64,000 nucleotides of DNA from Reichenbachiella versicolor (lineage in GTDB: Bacteria; Bacteroidota; Bacteroidia; Cytophagales; Cyclobacteriaceae). Below, in pieces: positions 1 to 8,194 of the stretch. The number at the start of each line of letters is the position of its first letter. Position 1 is the first letter of the stretch. The translations under genes were made by a program, and so were the position numbers. The stretch is taken from NCBI RefSeq assembly GCF_003171675.1, contig NZ_QFZQ01000001.1, positions 434,001 through 498,000 on the forward strand, written 5' to 3'. The notes beneath the pieces were generated by a model, which was not told the origin of the DNA, made no database searches, and saw only the letters and a list, made by a program, of their open reading frames with translations.

Positions 1-1
1 T

Positions 2-436
2 GGGCTGGACCTTCAAAAAGTAGGTTCGGGTAAAGCAGTATCTAGAGACTACGTGATAGGAGAGAGTCATCATTCCATTGGCCCTAGAGCCTATATCAGA
101 ACTAAAGACTATATGTTCTCAGTAAAAACTCGGCCCAACTCAAAAAGAGGTCTGAATATGAATTGGGCGATGAGTGCTAGTTACGAAGAACTAGATCCAG
201 CACTCTATCATACTACAGTAGATCCAAATGAAATCAATAATGTAGCTTTCGATTCGAAGTATGAAGACATCGCGATGGAAATGAAAAAGAAACTGCTAGA
301 CATAGTAATAGGAGATGGAAGAGCAGAAATCAACTGGGGAGGTGATAATTTTGGTAAGAATACCAAAGCCATCGGAACTGAAGTCCATCGAAACAATACG
401 AAACCAGGAGCTCACGACTACAAGCTGAAGCTTTAA
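2..436 (+). CDS. S1-family sulfatase, C-terminal part (5' truncated by window edge)
   Basis: The frame is open from base 2 to the TAA ending at 436; the start and the catalytic half lie outside the window. The visible ~144 residues match the tail of iduronate-2-sulfatase-like S1 sulfatases: a beta-strand segment around YMFSVKTRP, then an ELYD-like motif ([18 protein letters not shown]), and a closing helix ([23 protein letters not shown]). Such enzymes remove sulfate esters from glycans in the periplasm after formylglycine activation by anSME. The active site is not visible, so activity cannot be judged here. It lies 190 bp upstream of a GH35-type gene on the same strand and probably belongs to the same polysaccharide-degradation locus. 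Confidence 0.85.
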   Translation, partial: GLDLQKVGSGKAVSRDYVIGESHHSIGPRAYIRTKDYMFSVKTRPNSKRGLNMNWAMSASYEELDPALYHTTVDPNEINNVAFDSKYEDIAMEMKKKLLDIVIGDGRAEINWGGDNFGKNTKAIGTEVHRNNTKPGAHDYKLKL

Positions 437-478
437 AGAAATAGAAATGATGAAAGTCATTCTATCAATTGTTAATAA

Positions 479-504
479 TAGCCTCGAGTTTATACTCGGG
501 GCTA
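479..504. repeat. Inverted repeat after sulfatase gene
   Basis: Arms TAGCCTCGAG and CTCGGGGCTA pair over 10 bp (one G-T pair) around a TTTATA loop. There is no T-run after the stem, so it is a weak terminator or an mRNA-stabilising hairpin between the truncated sulfatase and the GH35 gene. Confidence 0.5.
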
Positions 505-526
505 ATTGACTATATTACTAAAGTCA

Positions 527-558
527 CTTTCAATATCTAGATAGAATGATATTGAAAG
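527..558. repeat. Perfect 11-bp inverted repeat
   Basis: CTTTCAATATC and GATATTGAAAG form perfect arms around a 10-nt loop, ~70 bp upstream of the GH35-type gene. No T-run follows. It could be an operator for the downstream glycan-degradation genes or an RNA hairpin; which is not decidable from sequence. Confidence 0.5.
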
Positions 559-626
559 AAGTAAATCACCCATTCTAATTTCAAAAAATATATCATTTCA
601 AACTGATGGTAAGGTTTGGAATATGA

Positions 627-3266
627 ATGACTAGTAAACCAAAAAAAGCATACCCCATGATAAGACGCCTTTTAAAAAATAGAAACTTGAATGACAGTGG
701 GCTATTCAGTGTATCAATACCGATAACAGAGTTTAAATGTTCTTCTAAATCAAGAATAGCACTATGGTCAATAGTATTATCTACAATAATCATTTCCTGT
801 ACTTCACCAAAGGAACCCTCTAATACTTCTCAAAACAATATCACACTAGACGCTCCAGTCAGCTATGACTTTAGTCAATTGACTCAATCTACCTTAAGAG
901 ATATACCAGATATGGTAGCAAGTTCTCCCAACGGAAAGGAGATCAAGGTTAATAACCAATATGTAACTATGAACGGAGAACCTTGGATACCATCATATGG
1001 TGAATTTCATTATCAACGGTATCCAGCCGAGCACTGGGAAGATGCGTTGATCAAGATGAAAGCTCAAGGTTTCGATGGAGTATCCGCCTATGTGCTATGG
1101 ATCATGCATGAAGAGATCGAAGGAGAATGGGACTTTTCAGGAGATAATGACCTCAGAAGATTCATAGAACTATGTGCTAAGCACGACCTCAAGTTTTTCG
1201 CTAGAATAGGCCCTTGGGTCAATGGAGAGGTGAGAAATGGCGGTCATCCAGATTGGTTAGTGGCAAGGTTAGGCAATAAAAAGAATCCATTTGGTAATAG
1301 CGGTCGTGGAGGTAAGCTAAGAACTATGGCTCCTGAGTATTTAGCAGCTGTTGATAAACTTTATGAGAAACTAGCCGAACAAATGAAAGGTCTGTACTGG
1401 AAAGACGGCGGTCCCATATATGCGATTCAGTTTGATAATGAATTCTCACATCATGTATCTAAGGGAGATGCATCGCTCATTGATTGGGAAAAGGAGACAG
1501 CACTAAAATATGGAATGGATGTACCACTTTATACAGTGACTGGATGGGCACACGCTCCATTTACACAAGACAATACGATACCAACTTATGGTTCTTATGC
1601 CGACTACTTTTGGATTCCAGCAGAAGCTGAGCATGTGACCGAAGCCTTCAGTTTCAGTGTCTTCAGAGCCAAGAATGACATAGATACTGAAAACAATAAA
1701 GACAGTGGGGTAGAAATTAAGAGCCTACCGCACTATGAAGAGAACCCATACATGACTTGTGAAACCGGTATAGGAATGGATATGGCCTATCATCGACGAA
1801 CCAATGTCAGTCACCTAGACAATGCAGCACTATCACTTGTAGAGTTTGGAAGTGGAGCCAATGGCTTAGGCTATTTCATGAATGTAGGAGGTAACAACCC
1901 CAAAGGAAAACTGACATACATGAACCGAGATATCGAGCAAGGGGCAAATGATAATGGAGTAATTAGCCGTGATTTTCAAGCAGCGATAGGAGAGTTTGGG
2001 CAAGTAAGGAAGAGCTTTCATGAGTTGAAAACGCAACTGCTTTTCATGGCTGATTTTGGAAAGTATGTGGCTCCATGTAAGACTTATGTGCACGAGTCCA
2101 TAGATGATACCAAAGGCTTTAGACTGGGTCAAACCGATAAGCTCCAAAGTGCCATTAGGACAGATGGCAAGACAGGTTTTGTCTTTGTGAATAACCATCA
2201 CATGTTTGATACCACCTATCAGTTTAGCAATGTTCAGTTTGAAGTGAAGTTCAAAGACGAGACGCTAATGATTCCAGAAAAGCCTATAAATATTGTACCT
2301 CATACTTATTTCTATTGGCCTTTCAATTTGATGCTTGAGGGAATCAATATCAAGTATGCTACCGCTCAGCCGGTACTATCATTAGACGAAAGTCAAACTT
2401 ATGTGTTCTTTGAAAATGAAGGCATTCCAGCAGAATTTGTTTTTGAGAATATCGAAGCAGTGGAAGCTAATAACGCTGATGTCATAGAATCATCTAATGG
2501 TGCGATGGTCACTGTTACAAAAGCAGGCTTGGATTGTTATATTGATATCAAGAAAAAGGGAGGGAAAACTATCCGCATATTGATCTTGACACAAGATCAA
2601 GCGAAGCAGCTATATAAAAATAATGATAAGCTATACCTGTCAGACGCTGAGGTGTTGAAGTTTGACAGTGTGAAAAGCGAACTACAACTCATTAGTGAGC
2701 AAACCAATAACTCAGTTTGGGTTTATCCTTCAAACACGATTGATGGAATAGGAACACAGAAGGCAGGACTCTTTGATAAGTTTGAAGTCAATTTCGAGCC
2801 AGAGCAGGTAGCCATGACTTATCAACAGACACAAGACGGGAAGGGCTTGACTTTCGAAAACAGATCTAATAATAGAAAGAAAGGATATAAGATAGCAAGA
2901 CCTCTAGATTCTGTTTGGCATCAAGGAGCAGTAGTAGAGTTAGCATTTGCGGAAGGAATACCATCAAACTTGAATGACGTCAGAGTAAAAGTAGATTATA
3001 AAGCTAGTGCCCTTCGATTCTACAAAAATGGTGAGTTCAAGTATGATAATTACTTCAATGGCAATGTCTTTGAGCTAAGTACCAAACACTTACTATCAGA
3101 TTATAGTACTGATATGAAATTGGAATTGAAATTCATACCGCTACAACCAAAGGATCAAGTGTACATAGCAGGAGAGTATTGGCCGGAGCTGAATATGACC
3201 GAAAATGTGCTAGACATCAATAGTATCAAAGCAGTGCCGGTGTATGAGCGTACTTTTAAACTTTGA
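627..3266 (+). CDS. GH35-type beta-galactosidase-like lipoprotein
   Basis: A glycoside hydrolase of the GH35 (TIM-barrel, retaining) type, about 879 aa. The family pattern GGP-x3-IQ-x-(D/E)NE(F/Y) is present as GGPIYAIQFDNEF with E272 the expected acid/base; the usual ENE is DNE here. E379 (in MTCETG) is the likely nucleophile. Upstream stand GEFHYQRYP, the WD-F-G-DL run and RIGPWVNGE, all typical of GH35. The C-terminal ~350 residues look like beta-sandwich accessory domains. A lipobox (IIIS|C, Cys58) predicts export and lipid anchoring. The N-region before the hydrophobic stretch is unusually long, so the start may lie downstream, for example at the ATG at 657. Position between two sulfatases and a CE4 deacetylase suggests action on a sulfated galactan-like chain; the substrate is inference. 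Confidence 0.8.
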   Translation: MTSKPKKAYPMIRRLLKNRNLNDSGLFSVSIPITEFKCSSKSRIALWSIVLSTIIISCTSPKEPSNTSQNNITLDAPVSYDFSQLTQSTLRDIPDMVASSPNGKEIKVNNQYVTMNGEPWIPSYGEFHYQRYPAEHWEDALIKMKAQGFDGVSAYVLWIMHEEIEGEWDFSGDNDLRRFIELCAKHDLKFFARIGPWVNGEVRNGGHPDWLVARLGNKKNPFGNSGRGGKLRTMAPEYLAAVDKLYEKLAEQMKGLYWKDGGPIYAIQFDNEFSHHVSKGDASLIDWEKETALKYGMDVPLYTVTGWAHAPFTQDNTIPTYGSYADYFWIPAEAEHVTEAFSFSVFRAKNDIDTENNKDSGVEIKSLPHYEENPYMTCETGIGMDMAYHRRTNVSHLDNAALSLVEFGSGANGLGYFMNVGGNNPKGKLTYMNRDIEQGANDNGVISRDFQAAIGEFGQVRKSFHELKTQLLFMADFGKYVAPCKTYVHESIDDTKGFRLGQTDKLQSAIRTDGKTGFVFVNNHHMFDTTYQFSNVQFEVKFKDETLMIPEKPINIVPHTYFYWPFNLMLEGINIKYATAQPVLSLDESQTYVFFENEGIPAEFVFENIEAVEANNADVIESSNGAMVTVTKAGLDCYIDIKKKGGKTIRILILTQDQAKQLYKNNDKLYLSDAEVLKFDSVKSELQLISEQTNNSVWVYPSNTIDGIGTQKAGLFDKFEVNFEPEQVAMTYQQTQDGKGLTFENRSNNRKKGYKIARPLDSVWHQGAVVELAFAEGIPSNLNDVRVKVDYKASALRFYKNGEFKYDNYFNGNVFELSTKHLLSDYSTDMKLELKFIPLQPKDQVYIAGEYWPELNMTENVLDINSIKAVPVYERTFKL

Positions 3267-3294
3267 TAAATCGTAAGATATACCAGAGAAATAG

Positions 3295-3348
3295 CCGTTG
3301 TCCTGACAAGCATTTTTACGCTTGTGTGAGAATGATTGTCAGGATCGG
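3295..3348. repeat. Long inverted repeat between GH35 and deacetylase genes
   Basis: TCCTGACAA (3301-3309) pairs perfectly with TTGTCAGGA (3336-3344), with CCG/CGG extending the stem and a nested AAGC...GCTT inside the loop. No T-run follows. It may be an mRNA processing or stability hairpin in a polycistronic message. Confidence 0.5.
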
Positions 3349-3372
3349 TAGTTTCTCATTAATGAAGAATGG

Positions 3373-4065
3373 ATGTCAAAAATCACAAACATTGCTATGA
3401 AACTAATCGGAACACTTGTTTTCGTACTATTGATTCAGCACTCATTTGCGCAAAGGCTGCAACCAATAAAGTCGGTTCCTCAAGCAGGCAAGGCAGTAGC
3501 TTTGACTTTTGATGATGGGATACGACCTGAAATTCATAGTCAGATGTTGGATATTCTTCGAAAGGAAAATGTACAAGTCACTTTCTATCCAATAGGGGAT
3601 AACTCAGATGAAAAGAAGCTCATTAAGAGAACCATCAAAGAAGGGCATGAGATAGGCAATCACTCGATGTCCCACCCTGTTTTGATCTCTTTGAGTGATG
3701 AGGAATTGACAAAGGAGATCGTTGACTTTCAAGACAAGTTCAAAGAAGAATTTGGATATACTCCGAAGACCTTCAGAGCACCGAAGTTGAAGTATGATGA
3801 CCGAGTGATGAAAGTGTTGGTATCACAAAATCTAGTGCCTGTCAATGCCTCAGTCGGAACCCGTGACTATGCTAAAGAAACGACCGAGCAATACATCTAT
3901 GAAACGGCAACTACTTCTCCCAAACTTGATAATGGACGGATCATATTGATGCATGAAGTACAAAAGACCTTGAACGTGCTTCCTGACATTATCAAATATT
4001 ATAAGGAACAAGGATTCAAGTTTTTGACAGTTTCCCAGATGTTAGAATTAAGACCAAGTGATTGA
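3373..4065 (+). CDS. Secreted polysaccharide deacetylase (CE4, NodB homology)
   Basis: A metal-dependent carbohydrate de-N/O-acetylase of family CE4. The NodB motifs are in order: TFDDG (D47-D48, base and metal ligand), H-x3-H in NHSMSH (H97, H101), RAPKLKY (motif 3) and the late ILMHE (H194). A signal peptide ending HSFA|Q follows a second Met at 3397, which may be the true start. At 230 aa it is a single-domain enzyme of normal size. It sits between the GH35-type glycosidase and a sulfatase on the same strand, so removal of acetyl groups from the same polysaccharide is likely; action on peptidoglycan or another acetylated glycan cannot be excluded. Confidence 0.85.
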   Translation: MSKITNIAMKLIGTLVFVLLIQHSFAQRLQPIKSVPQAGKAVALTFDDGIRPEIHSQMLDILRKENVQVTFYPIGDNSDEKKLIKRTIKEGHEIGNHSMSHPVLISLSDEELTKEIVDFQDKFKEEFGYTPKTFRAPKLKYDDRVMKVLVSQNLVPVNASVGTRDYAKETTEQYIYETATTSPKLDNGRIILMHEVQKTLNVLPDIIKYYKEQGFKFLTVSQMLELRPSD

Positions 4066-4108
4066 CCGAACTAACTGAAGTTTAATACCACTTTTGAAAA
4101 GAATAAAG

Positions 4109-5515
4109 ATGAGACTAATACTACTATTTCTTTTACCTATCATCGGACTGACTAAGGTCGAGTCTAAAACCAATCCGCCCAATGTCATAATCATCTTCGC
4201 TGATGATCTCGGCTATGGAGACTTAAAATGTTTCGGAGGAGCCAAAGGGTACCAAACACCTTCATTAGATAAGATGGCCGCTGAGGGTATGAAGTTCACA
4301 GACTTCTCAGTCTCCAACCCAATATGCACACCCTCAAGAGCTGCGTTACTGACAGGAAGATACCCTCATCGATGGGGATACAAAGGAGGAGTATTCTTTC
4401 CTAGAGATACTAAAGGTATGCCACAGAGTGAAGAGACCATAGCGGAGATGTTGAAAGCTAAAGGCTATAAAACAGCCGCCGTAGGTAAGTGGCATCTTGG
4501 CCACAAACCAGAATTCTTACCTACCAGCCAAGGATTTGACGAATATTTTGGGATACCATACAGCAATGATATGTGGCACGATGGTGATGCACCAATTCAC
4601 AAGGATGCCAAGATCCTAGAAGGATATACTATAGAAGACTATAAGTCCTATACCAAGGATCAAATGACGAAAGAGAATATCAAGAAATACCGTGACAAAG
4701 TTCCCTTGGTGGAAGGTGAGCAGGTGATCGAATGGCCAGTAGATCAAACCCAGTTGACCAAACGCTATACAGATAGAGCCATTAGTTTTATCCAAAAGAA
4801 TAAGAAAAAGCCATTCTTCCTATACATGGCACACACTATGCCGCATACTCCCTTATTTGCCTCCGAGCAATTCAAAGGTAAAACTGAAAGAGGGCTCTAT
4901 GGAGATGTAGTCGAGGAAATAGATTGGTCAGTGGGACAAGTACTGCAAGCAATTAAAAAAGCCGGAATCGAGAAAAATACCTTAGTGGTTTTTACCTCTG
5001 ATAATGGTCCTTGGTTAGTCAAAAAACAAAATGGCGGATCAGCCGGTGATCTCAGAGGAGGTAAGATGACTACTTTCGAAGGAGGAGTCAGAGTTCCCTG
5101 CATAGCGCAGTGGAAAGGAATGATTCCAGAGGGCAAAGTATGCAAACAGCATATAGCTTCAATGGATTTGCTACCTACTATCGCTACACTGGCAGGAGTA
5201 TCATTGCCAAATGATAGAGCTATAGATGGAATAGATGTGTCTCATATTTTGAAAGGTAATTTTAATCAAGACACAGGTAGAGAATTTTATCTCATAGCTT
5301 TTAACAACAGAGATATGAGTATACGAGTAGGAGACTGGAAGTACAGAAAAGGCACTCCCACCAATATACCTAATAAAAAGTTGGATCTAGAAATTCAACT
5401 TTTCAACTTAAAAGACGATCCAAATGAACGAAACAATCTCGCTGATCAATACCCTAATAAAGTAAAGGAAATGGCTGCGTTATTGGATGAGAAATTCGCT
5501 GAAATAAAACAGTAA
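4109..5515 (+). CDS. S1-family arylsulfatase-like sulfatase, secreted
   Basis: A complete formylglycine-dependent sulfatase, 468 aa from the ATG at 4109; an in-frame TTG at 4094 is possible but the ATG opens a clean signal peptide. The modification motif C-T-P-S-R (Cys73) is the substrate of an anaerobic sulfatase-maturing enzyme, which is not in this window. Metal ligands are visible in FADDLGYGD and in SDNGPW; GKWHLG and HTMPHTPL carry further active-site basic residues. It should hydrolyse sulfate esters of a glycan in the periplasm. The stop codon lies only 15 bp before the 21-bp repeat array and no terminator intervenes, so transcripts may run into the array. Confidence 0.92.
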   Translation: MRLILLFLLPIIGLTKVESKTNPPNVIIIFADDLGYGDLKCFGGAKGYQTPSLDKMAAEGMKFTDFSVSNPICTPSRAALLTGRYPHRWGYKGGVFFPRDTKGMPQSEETIAEMLKAKGYKTAAVGKWHLGHKPEFLPTSQGFDEYFGIPYSNDMWHDGDAPIHKDAKILEGYTIEDYKSYTKDQMTKENIKKYRDKVPLVEGEQVIEWPVDQTQLTKRYTDRAISFIQKNKKKPFFLYMAHTMPHTPLFASEQFKGKTERGLYGDVVEEIDWSVGQVLQAIKKAGIEKNTLVVFTSDNGPWLVKKQNGGSAGDLRGGKMTTFEGGVRVPCIAQWKGMIPEGKVCKQHIASMDLLPTIATLAGVSLPNDRAIDGIDVSHILKGNFNQDTGREFYLIAFNNRDMSIRVGDWKYRKGTPTNIPNKKLDLEIQLFNLKDDPNERNNLADQYPNKVKEMAALLDEKFAEIKQ

Positions 5516-5530
5516 GCGGACGCCTCAGGT

Positions 5531-6055
5531 TGATCACATGTAATGCTTGGTTGATAAGATGTAACGTCTGGTTGGTCACATGTAATGCTTGGTTGATGAG
5601 ATGTAACGTCTGGTTGATCACATGTAATGCTTGGTTGATGAGATGTAACGTCTGGTTGATCACGTGTAATGCTTGGTTGATGAGATGTAACGTCTGGTTG
5701 ATCACATGTAATGCCTGGTTGATGAGATGTAACGTCTGGTTGATCACATGTAATGCTTGGTTGATGAAATGTAATGTCTGGTTGATCACATGTAATGCTT
5801 GGTTGATGAGATGTAACGTCTGGTTGGTCACCTATAATGCTTGGTTGATGAGATGTAACGTCTGGTTGGTCACATGTAATGCTTGGTTGATGAGATGTAA
5901 CGTCTGGTTGATCACATGTAATGTTTGGTTGATGAGATGTAACGTCTGGTTGATCACATGTAATGCTTAGTTGATGAGATGTAACGTCTGGTTGGTCACC
6001 TATAATGCTTGGTTGATGAGATGTAACGTCTGGTTAATCACATGTAATGCTTAGT
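5531..6055. repeat. 25-unit 21-bp tandem array, two alternating unit types
   Basis: Exactly 25 head-to-tail 21-bp units without indels. Odd units (13) begin TGATCACATGTAATG and end CTTGGT; even units (12) begin TGATGAGATGTAACG and end TCTGGT, giving a 42-bp dimer period. Within each type most copies differ by zero to three bases, so the amplification looks recent. Because 21 is a multiple of 3, both strands stay open and read as artificial heptads (ITCNAWL/MRCNVWL on +, NQALHVI/NQTLHLI on -). No start context or family supports a protein. 21 bp equals two B-DNA turns, so each unit presents the same helical face. Confidence 0.97.
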
Positions 6056-6070
6056 TGCAGTAAGTCATCG

Positions 6071-6322
6071 TGTTTGACTTAAGGTATCCAATGTTTACTG
6101 TAGAGGAGGCTGTGTTTACGCTCGAGTATGCTGTGTTTGCTTTTAACCCCATTGTGTTTAGAATTGAGATAGCTGTGTTTGAGCTAGAGGGGTCTATGTT
6201 TGAAGTCAAGGGGCTTATGTTTGGTTGGGAGATAGCTATGTTTGATGTAAAGGGCCTTGTGTTTAAGATCAAGGGCTTTGTGTTTGGCTCAGAGAGGTCT
6301 GTGTTTGAAAATATAGGCTAAT
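6071..6322. repeat. 12-unit degenerate 21-bp array with invariant TGTTT
   Basis: Twelve consecutive 21-bp units each begin TGTTT (12/12), followed by a purine (12/12). T is frequent at position 10, purine is invariant at 12, A and G dominate at 13-14, and most units end (C/T)T(G/A). Positions 7-9 and 15-18 vary freely. It starts 15 bp after the first array, has the same period but no obvious sequence relation to it. The + frame reads heptads of the form (M/V)F-x-(V/L/I)-x-x-x, but Phe is always TTT, never TTC, which points to nucleotide-level rather than protein-level constraint. Confidence 0.93.
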
Positions 6323-6330
6323 CACTATTA

Positions 6331-6362
6331 TTTGTAATTGGATACAGTCGCTTTTAGTATTG
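6331..6362 (+). promoter_or_regulatory. Bacteroidota-type promoter of the AraC gene
   Basis: TTTG (6331-6334), 20-bp spacer, TAGTATTG (6355-6362) matches the phylum consensus TTTG-N19/20-TAnnTTTG with one mismatch. The ATG at 6369 follows after 6 bp, so the transcript may be leaderless. The same promoter with 27 of 33 positions identical recurs at 8242-8274. Confidence 0.65.
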
Positions 6363-6368
6363 TAATAA

Positions 6369-7115
6369 ATGTATATTGAAAAAAAATACTACCCTAGGTA
6401 TCCATTAAATCAATGTGTAGATATGATATGGGTAGGTACAGCACCTGAGCTTAAAACAAGTTCAAGTCATCATGCAGCATTATTTACTGAACTTATTTTT
6501 AACTACGGAGACACCTTCATTTTAGATGGTCAAAACGTCGAAAACATACACTCTAGGTTCGACCATCAAATTTTGTCAGGGTTAAAAACAGAACCATTTC
6601 AAGTAAGCGTTTCAGGGAAGTATAACAATGCAGGACTTATATTAAAACCATATTGCTATGGTATGCTTTATAATAAGTTTGGGTCTAAGATATTCGATCA
6701 AGTCTCTGAAATAATTTTTGAACAATTTTTTGCAACCTTAGATCCAGATCTAGACAAGTTAGAACGCGACTTGTTCAAGGCATTTGGGAACCCTTCTATA
6801 GATCTTGATTTTAAAAAATTTGAATACCATCTAGCTAAGAGCTTTGTACAAAAGGGAAGTTTAAAGCAATTCAGTGATTCAATTTCAAGTTCACAAAAAA
6901 GTTTTATTCAGAAGTTTAAAACTCATTATCACATTACTCCTAGCGAATACATAAGATTAAAGCAAGTAAATTATGCTATTCAAATGTTGCAGGATAGTAA
7001 ATCAAAGAAACTAATTCATATTGGCCTCGATTCTGGATTCTATGATCAGTCACATTTTATTAGAGTTTTTAAGAAGCACTGTGGAGTGACTCCAAAACAA
7101 TTTTTGCAAGGGTAA
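6369..7115 (+). CDS. AraC-family transcriptional regulator
   Basis: A 248-aa DNA-binding regulator. The last ~100 residues form the double helix-turn-helix of AraC/XylS proteins: first HTH around SLKQFSDSISSSQKSFIQKFK, second ending GLDSGFYDQSHFIRVFKKHCGVTPKQF, with the family signature F-x-D-Q-S-H-F-x-R-x-FK. The N-terminal ~150 residues resemble the DUF6597-type sensor seen in many Bacteroidota AraC proteins; the ligand is unknown. It precedes the alpha/beta hydrolase by 77 bp and probably controls it. The start is fixed by the promoter and by a conserved N-terminal motif (Y-PRYPLNQCVDMIW). Confidence 0.88.
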   Translation: MYIEKKYYPRYPLNQCVDMIWVGTAPELKTSSSHHAALFTELIFNYGDTFILDGQNVENIHSRFDHQILSGLKTEPFQVSVSGKYNNAGLILKPYCYGMLYNKFGSKIFDQVSEIIFEQFFATLDPDLDKLERDLFKAFGNPSIDLDFKKFEYHLAKSFVQKGSLKQFSDSISSSQKSFIQKFKTHYHITPSEYIRLKQVNYAIQMLQDSKSKKLIHIGLDSGFYDQSHFIRVFKKHCGVTPKQFLQG

Positions 7116-7192
7116 ATTCTGTACAATTTTATCAAGATTTCCACTTCTACTTTCGATCATTAAATCACTAAGTATTCAATGAAATTGATAAA

Positions 7193-8080
7193 ATGGGAAA
7201 GAAATTGAAATCAAAAAAACGCATCGAAGTAAATGGAGGAGCTCTTAACTATTATGAAGTAGGTACAGGTATACCAGTAGTATTTGTTCAAGGTATCTGG
7301 GTCTCGTGTAGAATTTGGGATGATACAGTCGATAATTTAGCAATAAATGCTCGAACTTATCAAGTTGAATGGCCTATAGGTGGTCACCGAGAATCATTGA
7401 AAAATGCGGATCTATCCCCACATGGTGTAGCGGCATTAGTTTTGGAGTTTATTGAGCGATTAGATTTGACCAATGTTATACTCGTTGGTAATGATTCGGG
7501 AGGCGCAATTTGTCAACTTGCTGTCACTGCGGATAACCCTGCGGTCGACCGAATTGCAGGTCTGTTACTTACGAATGTTGACTGCTATGAGAAATTTCCA
7601 CCTAAGGAAATGATTCCATTAAGAGACTTATGTATTTCAAACCCCTCTGAAGCAAACAATGTATTTGCAAGTTTATTAAAAGGGCCAGAGGGTGTCACCC
7701 AATTCATGAAAACGGTTTGTAGTAAAACAATACCTTTAGATCAGGCTATGGCACTTTTGGCTAACGTCAATGAAATTGAGCAAAGCCGTGCAGATTCGGT
7801 TACTTTTATAGCAGGCGCTGATAGTCAAACCACTACATTACAGGCAGTGAGTCGTTTTGCTAACCTAACTTATCCAGTGACAATTGTTTGGGGTGATGGA
7901 GATGAAGTATTTCCAATATCCGATGGCGAAAAGCTAGCCAGAGATTTTCCAAATGCAACCTTAGTACGTTTAGAGGGGTTGAAAACGTTTATTCCTCTTG
8001 AAGATCCAAAAGCATTGGCGAAGGCTCTAAATGAACTCATACAACAGGTGTCGATACCAGCTCCAGCTATCAATAAGTGA
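7193..8080 (+). CDS. Alpha/beta hydrolase with Asp nucleophile, atypical catalytic residues
   Basis: A 295-aa alpha/beta hydrolase, closest in layout to haloalkane dehalogenase/epoxide hydrolase-type proteins. The nucleophile elbow is G-N-D-S-G (D101), so an Asp, not Ser, would attack. The acid is probably D237 (WGDGDEVFP). Two normal landmarks are changed: the oxyanion HG motif reads QG (Q33, FVQGIW), and the catalytic-His position reads T265 in GLKTFIP instead of H in the usual GxxHFIP. This may be a feature of its subfamily rather than inactivation. No signal peptide; cytoplasmic. It follows the AraC gene and ends at a strong terminator. Confidence 0.8.
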   Translation: MGKKLKSKKRIEVNGGALNYYEVGTGIPVVFVQGIWVSCRIWDDTVDNLAINARTYQVEWPIGGHRESLKNADLSPHGVAALVLEFIERLDLTNVILVGNDSGGAICQLAVTADNPAVDRIAGLLLTNVDCYEKFPPKEMIPLRDLCISNPSEANNVFASLLKGPEGVTQFMKTVCSKTIPLDQAMALLANVNEIEQSRADSVTFIAGADSQTTTLQAVSRFANLTYPVTIVWGDGDEVFPISDGEKLARDFPNATLVRLEGLKTFIPLEDPKALAKALNELIQQVSIPAPAINK

Positions 8081-8123
8081 TAAAGTATTGAATATTGTTA
8101 TTAGATAGAGTTGATACCTAGTG

Positions 8124-8149
8124 AAAAAGCACCTAAAAGGTGCTTTTTT
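8124..8149 (+). terminator. Rho-independent terminator after the hydrolase gene
   Basis: AAAAAGCACC and GGTGCTTTTT form a 10-bp stem with a TAAAA loop and a six-T run. It closes the AraC/hydrolase unit. Confidence 0.85.
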
Positions 8150-8194
8150 ATACAAGGTTTTGATGTAGTAAATAACTCAGTAACTCTTCATAGA

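Noticed and set aside
5454-5970. Open frames on both strands inside the 21-bp array, reading as heptad-repeat proteins
   Set aside because: They are a necessary result of a 21-bp (multiple of three) repeat without stops, start in no recognisable context and match no family.
5531-6055. CRISPR array
   Set aside because: Units are directly adjacent with no unique spacers, and no cas genes are near.
6070-6321. 83-aa heptad protein (M/V)F-x-(V/L/I)-... on +
   Set aside because: GTG start without context, invariant TTT codons and the array structure favour a non-coding element; translation is not excluded.
6071-6322. Tandem functional promoters in the second array
   Set aside because: TTTG to TATGTTTG spacing is 13 bp (or 34), not the 19-20 bp of the phylum consensus, so individual units are unlikely to be full promoters.
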